Below are positions 17,270 through 24,642 of a stretch of 64,000 nt of DNA, one piece after another (within the stretch, counting starts at the first letter, position 1; every line of letters starts with the position of its first letter). The stretch lies in contig NZ_JYKY01000028.1 in the NCBI RefSeq assembly GCF_001042985.1, forward strand, positions 1-64,000, in the 5' to 3' direction. This DNA is from Pseudomonas lundensis. Lineage in GTDB: Bacteria; Pseudomonadota; Gammaproteobacteria; Pseudomonadales; Pseudomonadaceae. The notes under the pieces are model-generated. The model had not been told where the DNA came from. It did no database searches and worked only from the letters and a program-made list of their open reading frames with translations. Both the position numbers and the translations under genes were made by a program.

Positions 17270-18043
17270 CCAGAGTTTGCGAGTGACCACCACGATGGAA
17301 TCTCTACGAGAGGGGTGAACAGAAGAGCCCAACGGTATCTCAGCCGCCGAATCTAAGCAACCGGCTATCAGCTCCTGCAAATTGCCAATCACCATGTCCG
17401 GCGACTCTTCTTCAATCGGGCGACCGTGGTTGTAACCGTAGTTCAGGGCCACACAGCGCACGCCAGCCGCCTTGGCGGCCAGCACGTCATTGCGCGAATC
17501 ACCGATAAACATCGATTGCTGCGGGGTGACGCCAGCCATTTTCATCACAAACTGCAGCGCAGCGGGATCGGGCTTTTTCTGCGGCAAGGTGTCGCCGCCG
17601 ATGATCCAGCGGAAAAACCGGCCCAGCTTCAATTCATCCAGCAGCGGCGCCACGAAACGCTCGGGTTTGTTGGTGATCAGCGCCATTTCGACGCCCTGCT
17701 TTTGCAGCCACTTGAGGCTTTCGCGTACGCCGGGGTAAACCTTGGTGTGCTCATGGCCGCCGTCGTAGGCCTCCATGAAAATCTCCAGGGCCCGCTCCGC
17801 CTCGGCATCATCGACGCCCGACGCATCAAGATTGCCGGCCAGCGCACGGCGCACCAGCATCGGCGCACCGTTGCCAATCCACATCTTGACGTTTTCGAGC
17901 CCGGCCGGCGGTCGGCCCATCGTCTGCAGCATGGTTTCCACGGCAGCCGCCAGGTCCGGCACCGAATCAATCAGCGTGCCGTCCAGGTCGAACATCACCA
18001 GTTTTGGCAGCTGCCCTTGAAGGAGCTGCTCAAAACGGCTCAT
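17225..18043 (-). CDS. gph: Phosphoglycolate phosphatase (HAD family)
   Basis: Hydrolyses 2-phosphoglycolate, mainly from DNA repair. The 272 residues show HAD motif I FDLDGTLID (D19, D21), motif II ITNKPE, and motif III/IV IGDSRNDVLAAKAAG. The last 14 residues, RWRWRA at the end, double as a probable trp leader peptide, so gph and trpE expression may be linked. Its start overlaps the rpe stop by 4 bases. The MurNAc-6-phosphate phosphatase MupP is a close relative, but the neighbourhood (rpe, trpE) favours Gph. Confidence 0.92.
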   Translation of the reverse strand: MSRFEQLLQGQLPKLVMFDLDGTLIDSVPDLAAAVETMLQTMGRPPAGLENVKMWIGNGAPMLVRRALAGNLDASGVDDAEAERALEIFMEAYDGGHEHTKVYPGVRESLKWLQKQGVEMALITNKPERFVAPLLDELKLGRFFRWIIGGDTLPQKKPDPAALQFVMKMAGVTPQQSMFIGDSRNDVLAAKAAGVRCVALNYGYNHGRPIEEESPDMVIGNLQELIAGCLDSAAEIPLGSSVHPSRRDSIVVVTRKLWMKVIKALARWRWRA

Positions 18044-18714
18044 GGGCGAGCCAACGCAAGCTCGGCGCGCATTTGCTGAATGACGTGCTCGTAATTCGGC
18101 GTGTTGAAAATGGCCGAGCCCGCGACAAATGTGTCGGCGCCAGCTTCAGCGATTTCACGGATGTTGCCGACGTTGACGCCCCCATCGATTTCAAGACGGA
18201 TGTCGCGACCCGACGCATCGATCAGTGCACGGGCTTCACGCAGTTTGTCGAGGGTGCCGGGAATGAACTTCTGACCGCCAAAACCGGGGTTCACACTCAT
18301 CAGCAAGACCATGTCGACCTTATCCATCACGTACTTGAGCACGTCCAGCGGGGTGGCCGGATTAAATACCAGGCCCGCCTTGCAGCCGCCTTCGCGGATC
18401 AATTGCAGGGAGCGGTCGATGTGCTGCGTGGCTTCGGGGTGGAACGTGATGTAGGTCGCGCCCGCCTCAATGAAGTCGCCGATGATGCGATCCACAGGGC
18501 TGACCATCAAATGCGCATCGATAGGCGCCGTGATCCCGTACTTGCGCAAGGCCGCGCACACCATCGGGCCGATGGTCAGGTTGGGCACGTAATGATTGTC
18601 CATGACATCGAAGTGAACGATGTCAGCACCCGCTGCGAGAACGTTGTCCACCTCTTCGCCAAGACGGGCGAAATCGGCAGAAAGAATCGATGGGGCAATA
18701 GCGAAGGGCTGCAT
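18040..18714 (-). CDS. rpe: Ribulose-phosphate 3-epimerase
   Basis: Interconverts ribulose-5-phosphate and xylulose-5-phosphate. The 224-residue TIM barrel has IAPSILSADFARLG, HFDVMDNHYVPNLT, DAHLMV, MSVNPGFGGQKF and LEIDGGVN, all signature strands. AAGGTG precedes the ATG. A TACAAT -10 (18751-18756) without a clear -35 lies upstream. It is followed by gph and trpE in the same direction, so transcription may run from rpe into the trp genes. Confidence 0.96.
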   Translation of the reverse strand: MQPFAIAPSILSADFARLGEEVDNVLAAGADIVHFDVMDNHYVPNLTIGPMVCAALRKYGITAPIDAHLMVSPVDRIIGDFIEAGATYITFHPEATQHIDRSLQLIREGGCKAGLVFNPATPLDVLKYVMDKVDMVLLMSVNPGFGGQKFIPGTLDKLREARALIDASGRDIRLEIDGGVNVGNIREIAEAGADTFVAGSAIFNTPNYEHVIQQMRAELALARP

Positions 18715-18930
18715 GACGCACCTTTTAGTGAGCTAAACACGGTGGCGCGCATTGTATACCGCCGACCGCGACCCGCACACCGCCTCGCAGACGCTACGCG
18801 ACCGATCGCAGCCTCAGGCGGCGAGGGAGCCCCTGGGAGCCCCCGGCAATATCTTGCGAACAAAGGCACAAGGCATGCCTTCACAACCCGTCTAGGTTTA
18901 AACAACGATCACCACGAGGAAGGCAACGGA

Positions 18931-19389
18931 ATGCCGAAGTCCTACAGCAGCGGGCAACTCTTGAAAGGCCGTTACACCGAGCCCGGCCGTGTTTATTTAC
19001 TCACCACCGTTACCGAACAACGCCGCCCGATCTTCAGCGACTTTCACTTGGGACGTCTCGTGGTCAATCAACTCAAGCAGGCGCACGACGATGGCATCGT
19101 CCAGTCAATCGCATGGGTTGTGATGCCTGATCATTGCCACTGGCTTGTCGAGTTGCGTCACAAAACGCTGGGAGAAGTGATGTGCAGAGTTAAATCGCGC
19201 AGCAGCCTGACCATCAACGAAATGACCTGCGCCAGTGAGCGTATCTGGCAAAAAGGTTTTTACGACCGCGTCCTCCACAAGGAAGAAGACCTCAAAGCCA
19301 CCGCCCGCTACCTGATCAAAAACCCGATTCGCTCGCAACTGACCACACGAATCGGGGATTACCCCTTATGGGACGCCTGTTGGGTCTAG
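18931..19389 (+). mobile_element. REP-associated tyrosine transposase (RAYT) gene
   Basis: A 152-residue protein of the IS200/IS605-like Y1 transposase family that handles REP elements. It has the metal-binding PDHCHWLVEL (H68, H70), the candidate catalytic tyrosine Y111 in GFYDRVLHKEED, and ARYLIKNPIRSQL near the end. GAGGAAGG precedes the ATG at 18931. A longer open frame from 18004 only runs antisense through rpe. It is wedged between rpe and agtD, which are adjacent in PAO1, and its TAG shares bases with the agtD stop. No convincing REP repeat flanks it, suggesting a domesticated or stranded copy. Confidence 0.88.
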
Positions 19390-20216
19390 CCCTGAATCTG
19401 CGCGGTACGCATTTTCTCGCTGCGCCCGCGCAACCACTCAAGGGTCAGCAGCAGTACCACAGAGAACGCGATCAATAACGTGGCCGCCGCCGCAATGGTC
19501 GGGCTCAGGTTTTCGCGAATGCCGCTGAACATCTGGCGTGGCAAGGTCGCTTGCTCAGGCCCGGCCAGAAACAGCGTCACCACCACTTCATCAAATGACG
19601 TGGCGAAGGCGAACAAGGCACCAGAAATGACGCCCGGCGCAATCAGCGGCAAAGTCACCCGACGGAACGCCGTCAAGGGTGACGCCCCCAGGCTGGCCGC
19701 CGCGCGCACCAGGTTGTGATTAAAACCCTGCAAGGTCGCGGACACGGTGATGATGACAAATGGCACACCTAACACCGCATGCACCACGATCAACGAGAAG
19801 TAACTGTTGCCCAGTCCCAGCGGTGCGAAAAACAAGTAACTGGCCACACCGATGATCACCACGGGCACCACCATGGGCGAAATCACCAGCGCCATGACCA
19901 GCGCTTTACCCGGGAAGTCGCCACGGGTCAGGCCAATCGCCGCCAACGTACCGAACACCATAGCCAGCACTGTGGCAGCCGGCGCAACGATGACGCTGTT
20001 TTTCAGCGCGCGCATCCACTCGGCAGAGGCGAAGAAGTCCTGATACCAATGCAAGGAAAACCCTTGCAGCGGGTACACCAGAAAGCTGCCCGAGTTGAAG
20101 GACAACGGAATGATCACCAGCACAGGCAAGATCAGGAACAACAGGATTAGCCCGCAAAGAATGCGCAAGCTGTAGAACCAAATCCGCTCAATGGGGGACA
20201 TGTAAGGGCTCAGCAT
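19386..20216 (-). CDS. agtD: ABC transporter permease, 4-aminobutyrate/5-aminovalerate type
   Basis: Inner-membrane permease of the PotC type. The 276 residues form about six helices with the ABC permease EAA-like loop AAASLGASPLTAFRRVTLP. AAGGAG precedes the ATG. It is the last gene of the agtABCD set. In P. aeruginosa the matching genes (PA0603-PA0606), next to rpe, import GABA and 5-aminovalerate. The assignment uses that synteny and the family. Its stop codon overlaps that of the convergent RAYT gene. Confidence 0.88.
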   Translation of the reverse strand: MLSPYMSPIERIWFYSLRILCGLILLFLILPVLVIIPLSFNSGSFLVYPLQGFSLHWYQDFFASAEWMRALKNSVIVAPAATVLAMVFGTLAAIGLTRGDFPGKALVMALVISPMVVPVVIIGVASYLFFAPLGLGNSYFSLIVVHAVLGVPFVIITVSATLQGFNHNLVRAAASLGASPLTAFRRVTLPLIAPGVISGALFAFATSFDEVVVTLFLAGPEQATLPRQMFSGIRENLSPTIAAAATLLIAFSVVLLLTLEWLRGRSEKMRTAQIQG

Positions 20217-20226
20217 GGCGATCTCC

Positions 20227-21474
20227 TTAACTCAAACGCAGGCGGGTAGCACCCACCAGCCAGTTGTAAATCAGGTACAGCACGACGGTTGCCAGCAGCA
20301 GCAAACCGCCCAGCGCCGTGGCCATGCCCCAGTTGATACTGGTGTTGGTATAGAACGCCACGAAGTAACTGACCATTTGATCGTTCGGGCTGCCGAGCAA
20401 CGCCGGGGTGATGTAGTAGCCAATCGCAATGATGAATACCAACAAGCAACCGGCGCCCACACCCGCGTAGGTCTGTGGGAAGTACACACGCCAGAAGCTG
20501 GTAAACGGATGGCACCCCAGTGAGATGGCGGCACGCATATAGGTCGGAGAAATACCCTTCATCACGCTGTAAATCGGCAGGATCATGAACGGCAGCAAGA
20601 TGTGCACCATGGCGATGTACACCCCGGTGCGGTTGAACACCAGCTCCAGCGGTTTGTCGATCAGCCCCATGCTCATCAGCGCGCTGTTGATCAACCCGCC
20701 CGATTGCAGCAACACGATCCAGGCCGCGACCCGTACCAGCACGGACGTCCAGAACGGCAGCAACACCAGAATCATCAACAGGTTGCTCTGGCGTGCAGGC
20801 AAATTGGCCAGCAGGTAGGCCAAGGGATACGCCAGCACCAGACAGATGCAGGTGATGACCAGCCCCATCCAGAAGGTACGGGCGAAGATATCCAGATAAA
20901 TCGCCTGGTCCGGTGTGGCCGGGGCCACTTCACCCAGGTCATCAATACGGTGATCGACGGCCGCCAACAGGTAAAACGGGGTCACGCTTGAGCTGTTGCG
21001 CTTGATCGCCTGCCAATACGCCGGATCTCCCCAACGCTCGTCGAGGGCTTCCAGTGCATCTTTATAAGAGTCAGGCGCCACCTTGAACGGCAGCGCTTTG
21101 GCGGTTTTCATCAGCAGGCTGCGATAGCCGGCCAATTCCATGTTCAGACGCTTCGACAAATCGCCCAGCACCTGATTCTTGCGTGCTTCGGCCAAGTCTT
21201 CGCTAAGCGCCAGATACACCGGTTCGGCCGGTAAGCCTTTGCCATCCCACCCGTGCACGGCCACCACAGTGCGCGGCAGGCCTTCGACCACTTCCGGGTT
21301 GCCGACACTTTTATAAAGCAGCGCCGCTATCGGCACCAGAAACACCAACAGCAAGAAAATCACCAGCGGCGCAATCAACGCCTGCGCTTTCCAGCGATTC
21401 ACGCGCTCGGCATGCGCCAGACGCTTCTTCAAACTGGGGCTGGCGACTTCGTTCAGGGGGATGGCGATGGCCAT
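20227..21474 (-). CDS. agtC: ABC transporter permease, 4-aminobutyrate/5-aminovalerate type
   Basis: Partner permease of the PotB type, 415 residues. It is longer than usual because a roughly 170-residue periplasmic insert follows the first helix (about 33-55) before the five C-terminal helices. The EAA-like loop reads AAISLGCHPFTSFWRVYFPQ. It sits 10 bases upstream of agtD and after agtB. Confidence 0.87.
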   Translation of the reverse strand: MAIAIPLNEVASPSLKKRLAHAERVNRWKAQALIAPLVIFLLLVFLVPIAALLYKSVGNPEVVEGLPRTVVAVHGWDGKGLPAEPVYLALSEDLAEARKNQVLGDLSKRLNMELAGYRSLLMKTAKALPFKVAPDSYKDALEALDERWGDPAYWQAIKRNSSSVTPFYLLAAVDHRIDDLGEVAPATPDQAIYLDIFARTFWMGLVITCICLVLAYPLAYLLANLPARQSNLLMILVLLPFWTSVLVRVAAWIVLLQSGGLINSALMSMGLIDKPLELVFNRTGVYIAMVHILLPFMILPIYSVMKGISPTYMRAAISLGCHPFTSFWRVYFPQTYAGVGAGCLLVFIIAIGYYITPALLGSPNDQMVSYFVAFYTNTSINWGMATALGGLLLLATVVLYLIYNWLVGATRLRLS

Positions 21475-21542
21475 GGCGAACTCCGCAAATCTTTAAACGG
21501 GAGCGGCGCGACCAGGTCGGGCGCGCCGCGTGTCAGCGCTGC

Positions 21543-22583
21543 TTACTTGGCAGCCCAGGCGTTGAAGCGTTGTTCCAGTTGCTCGCCGTTATCAGCCCAG
21601 AAGCTGACGTCGATCTGTACTTGATCCTTGAGGTTCTCAGCAGCAGTCGGCATGTTGGCGGTCACGGCCGGGGGCAGCAATGACATTGCCGCTTTGTTGG
21701 CCGGGCCATAGGCGATGTTTTGCGAGTAGACGCTTTGCTGCTCAGGTTGCAGCGTGAACTGCATGAACTTCTTCGCTGCGTCGGCCTTTTCTTTGCTCAA
21801 ACCTTTAGGAATGGCCCAGGCGTCAAAGTCATAAATCCCGCCGTTCCAGACAATTTTCAGGTTGCTTTCTTTCTGCACGGCAGCAATTCGACCGTTGTAA
21901 GCAGAACTCATGACCACATCACCCGAGGCCAGATACTGCGGCGGCTGTGCACCGGCTTCCCACCATTGAATGCTGGGTTTCAACTCGTCGAGTTTCTTGA
22001 ACGCGCGGTTCTGACCGTCCTTGCTCGCCAGCACCTTGTACACGTCCTTGGGCGCGACGCCGTCTGCCATCAAGGCAAATTCCAGCGTGTATTTGGCGCC
22101 CTTGCGCAACCCGCGCTTGCCAGGGAAGGTTTTGGTGTCCCAGAAATCCGCCCAACTGGTCGGCGCCGTTTTCAGCTTGTCAGCGTTGTAGGCCATCACG
22201 GTCGACCACACGAAGAAGCCAGCCCCGCACGCCTGGATTGCACCGGAGACGTACTGATCGGGATTGCCAAACAGCGCCGGGTCCAGTTGCTCAAACATGT
22301 CTTCGTCACAGCCACGGGACAATTCAGGAGACTCCACTTCGACCAAGTCCCACGAAATGCTTTTGGTGTCGACCATGGCCTTGATCTTGGCCATTTCGCC
22401 GTTGTATTCCCCGGCGATGATTTTGCCGTCGCCCTTGGCTTCCCAAGGCGCGTAGAAGGCTTTGACCTGAGCGGCCTTGTTCGCCCCGCCAAACGAGATC
22501 ACGGTCAGATCGGTGGCGGCCAACGCATTGGCGGCGCACATCAGGCCCAAGCTCAGGGCCGTGAATTTCAGAGTGTTATGCAT
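21543..22583 (-). CDS. agtB: Periplasmic substrate-binding protein of Agt transporter
   Basis: PotD/PotF-like solute-binding protein, 346 residues. A signal peptide is visible (MHNTLKFTALSLGLMCAANA with cleavage near residue 23), followed by DLTVISFGGANKAAQ. It should capture GABA or 5-aminovalerate by analogy with P. aeruginosa. It lies between the ATPase and permease genes; the 68-base gap to agtC shows no strong terminator. Confidence 0.88.
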   Translation of the reverse strand: MHNTLKFTALSLGLMCAANALAATDLTVISFGGANKAAQVKAFYAPWEAKGDGKIIAGEYNGEMAKIKAMVDTKSISWDLVEVESPELSRGCDEDMFEQLDPALFGNPDQYVSGAIQACGAGFFVWSTVMAYNADKLKTAPTSWADFWDTKTFPGKRGLRKGAKYTLEFALMADGVAPKDVYKVLASKDGQNRAFKKLDELKPSIQWWEAGAQPPQYLASGDVVMSSAYNGRIAAVQKESNLKIVWNGGIYDFDAWAIPKGLSKEKADAAKKFMQFTLQPEQQSVYSQNIAYGPANKAAMSLLPPAVTANMPTAAENLKDQVQIDVSFWADNGEQLEQRFNAWAAK

Positions 22584-22618
22584 TTTTATTCTCCACAGGG
22601 TTGGTGAAGCCGGGGCGA

Positions 22619-23743
22619 TTAATTCGCCTCTAAGAGAGGGTCCAGCGCACGTACGTGTTCAACCTGCCAACCGAGTGGCACCACGTCACCGACGGCCAGC
22701 GTCGGGTCCAGTTCGGCAATCGGCTGTTTCACAAAAAAATCGTTCTTGCCGCAGACTTCCAGCCGCACCCGCACGTGGTCGCCCAGATAGATGAACTCTT
22801 CAACGCGCCCCGAGAACCGGTTCACGCACGCCTCGCTGGCGCCGTTAAGGCTGATACGTTCGGGGCGGATCGACAGGGTCACGGGTTCGCCGGGGCGACC
22901 GACATTCACCGCCAGTGCCTGAACCTTCTCGCCACGCCCCAGCTCAACCACGCAGCGCTCGCCATCCTGGCTGTGCAGGCGGCCATTGAGGCGATTGTTC
23001 TCGCCGATGAAGTTGGCGACAAAGGTGTTTTTCGGCTCTTCGTACAAGCAACGCGGCGGAGCGATCTGCTGAATTTCCCCTTGATGGAACACCGCCACCC
23101 GGTCCGACATGGTCAGGGCTTCGCCCTGATCGTGGGTCACGTAGACCACGGTCACGCCGAGGCGCTGGTGCAGGTGCTTGATCTCCATCTGCATGTGTTC
23201 GCGCAGTTGTTTGTCCAGGGCCCCCAACGGTTCGTCCATCAGCACCAGTTGCGGCTCGAACACCAGCGCCCGTGCCAGGGCCACCCGCTGTTGCTGGCCG
23301 CCGGACAACTGCGCCGGGTAACGCTGGGCGAAGGCATCGAGCTGTACCATGCTCAGCACGCGTTTGACCCGCTCGCTGATGTCGGTGCGATTGAGGCCAC
23401 GCACCGACAACGGAAAACCCAGGTTTTCAGCCACGGTCATGTGCGGGAACAACGCGTAGTTCTGAAACACCATGCCGATGTCGCGCTTGTGCGGCGGCAC
23501 GTTGTTGATAGCGCGGCCCGCGAGCTGGATCTCGCCCGCAGTCGGGGTTTCAAACCCCGCCAGCATCATCAGGCTGGTGGTTTTGCCCGACCCGGAAGGC
23601 CCGAGCAAGGTCAGGAACTCGCCTTTGCGAATGTCCAGGTTGAGGTCTTTCACAATCAGGTTTTCGCCATCGTAGCTTTTCTGCACGCCACGAAAGCTGA
23701 CCAAAATGTCATTCGACCCAGCGCTTGCACCGACCTCACTCAT
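22619..23743 (-). CDS. agtA: ATP-binding subunit of Agt transporter
   Basis: ABC ATPase of the PotA type, 374 residues. Walker A GPSGSGKTT, signature LSGGQQQR, Walker B LVLMDEPLGALD and a C-terminal TOBE region are all present. AAGGTG precedes the ATG at 23743; a TTG 12 codons upstream lies within a hairpin and was not used. It is the first gene of agtABCD, downstream of agtSR on the same strand. Confidence 0.9.
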   Translation of the reverse strand: MSEVGASAGSNDILVSFRGVQKSYDGENLIVKDLNLDIRKGEFLTLLGPSGSGKTTSLMMLAGFETPTAGEIQLAGRAINNVPPHKRDIGMVFQNYALFPHMTVAENLGFPLSVRGLNRTDISERVKRVLSMVQLDAFAQRYPAQLSGGQQQRVALARALVFEPQLVLMDEPLGALDKQLREHMQMEIKHLHQRLGVTVVYVTHDQGEALTMSDRVAVFHQGEIQQIAPPRCLYEEPKNTFVANFIGENNRLNGRLHSQDGERCVVELGRGEKVQALAVNVGRPGEPVTLSIRPERISLNGASEACVNRFSGRVEEFIYLGDHVRVRLEVCGKNDFFVKQPIAELDPTLAVGDVVPLGWQVEHVRALDPLLEAN

Positions 23744-23760
23744 AGCCACACCTTTTTGTT

Positions 23761-23779
23761 TTGGACTGCTGTAGTCCAA
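23761..23779. repeat. 7-5-7 inverted repeat in agtA leader
   Basis: TTGGACT-GCTGT-AGTCCAA is a perfect inverted repeat ending 18 bases upstream of the agtA start. It could be a protein-binding operator or an mRNA hairpin just before the ribosome-binding site. A second dyad, GTAGGGC-AC-GCCCTAC, lies further upstream near 23853-23868. Confidence 0.5.
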
Positions 23780-23993
23780 GACTAAAGAAGGCGTCAGCCC
23801 CCAGAAATCAGGGCGCAGGAGAGATTCACATCAGCAGGCTGGAAGATTGTGGGTAGGGCACGCCCTACAGGGATGTCGCGAATAGAACACTGGGTATCGC
23901 AACACACAGCGCGCGGCTGAAGCACCACTCAAAAAGCGTCGCAAACAGGCATGCCCTGTCGCCGCGGCTCTAATGCTCGCGGCGCGTCAGCCC

Positions 23994-24623
23994 TTACACC
24001 AGCTTATGTTCCATGGCGTATTTCACCAGTTCGGCCAACGAGGTGACGTGAAGTTTTTGCATCAGCCGCGCTTTATGGGTGCTGATGGTTTTGCTGCTCA
24101 GGGCCAACTGCTGAGCGATGTCATTCACGTTCACCCCTTGCGCCAGCCGTTCAAACACCGAGAATTCCCGTTCTGACAGCAGCGCATGCAGCGGACGCGC
24201 GTCAGTCAGGCCAACTTCAAAGACCATGCGGTCCGCCAGCTCGGGGTCGATGTAGCGCCCGCCTGCCGCCACTTTACGAATGGCCATGAGCAAGAGTGCC
24301 GGGTCGCTGTCCTTGGTCGCGTATCCGGCCGCGCCGAACTTCAACGCCCGCGCCGCCATCTGCGCCTCGTCGTGCATCGACAGCACCAGGATCGCCGGCG
24401 GGTTATTCAAGGCGCGGATACGCGGGATCGCTTCCAGCCCGTTAACGCCGGGCATGGAGATGTCCAGCAGCACCACCTCGCACGGCACATGGCGCAGGGT
24501 TTCCAGCAATTGCTCGCCGTTGCTCGCCTCCCCCACCACCCGCAGGTCTTTGGCCAGGCCGATCAATTGCTTGATCCCCTCCCGCACAATGGTGTGGTCT
24601 TCAGCTACCAGTACACGGATCAC
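23994..24623 (-). CDS. agtR: NarL-family response regulator, AgtR-like
   Basis: Two-component response regulator. The 209 residues have a receiver domain with the phosphorylatable D54 in VVLLDISMPG and a C-terminal LuxR-type helix-turn-helix (LSEREFSVFERLAQG, LSSKTISTHKARLMQKL). The GTG start at 24623 is set by GAGGAGG eight bases upstream; the longer frame to 24662 overlaps agtS. In P. aeruginosa the homologous AgtR activates agtABCD, which lies just downstream here too. Confidence 0.88.
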   Translation of the reverse strand: MIRVLVAEDHTIVREGIKQLIGLAKDLRVVGEASNGEQLLETLRHVPCEVVLLDISMPGVNGLEAIPRIRALNNPPAILVLSMHDEAQMAARALKFGAAGYATKDSDPALLLMAIRKVAAGGRYIDPELADRMVFEVGLTDARPLHALLSEREFSVFERLAQGVNVNDIAQQLALSSKTISTHKARLMQKLHVTSLAELVKYAMEHKLV

Positions 24624-24642
24624 AGACAACGCCTCCTCAAAG

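Noticed and set aside
17225..18043. gph as the MurNAc-6-phosphate phosphatase mupP
   Set aside because: The families are close, but the rpe-gph-trpE neighbourhood and C-terminal RWRWRA fit gph. It was not used to complete the recycling pathway.
18770..18880. REP-like palindrome upstream of the RAYT gene
   Set aside because: Short imperfect dyads (CCTC/GAGG) and G-rich runs occur, but no REP head tetranucleotide with a clear hairpin could be defined.
18004..18930. N-terminal 309-codon extension of the RAYT frame
   Set aside because: It runs antisense through rpe, and the RAYT family begins near the ATG at 18931, which has its own GAGGAAGG site.
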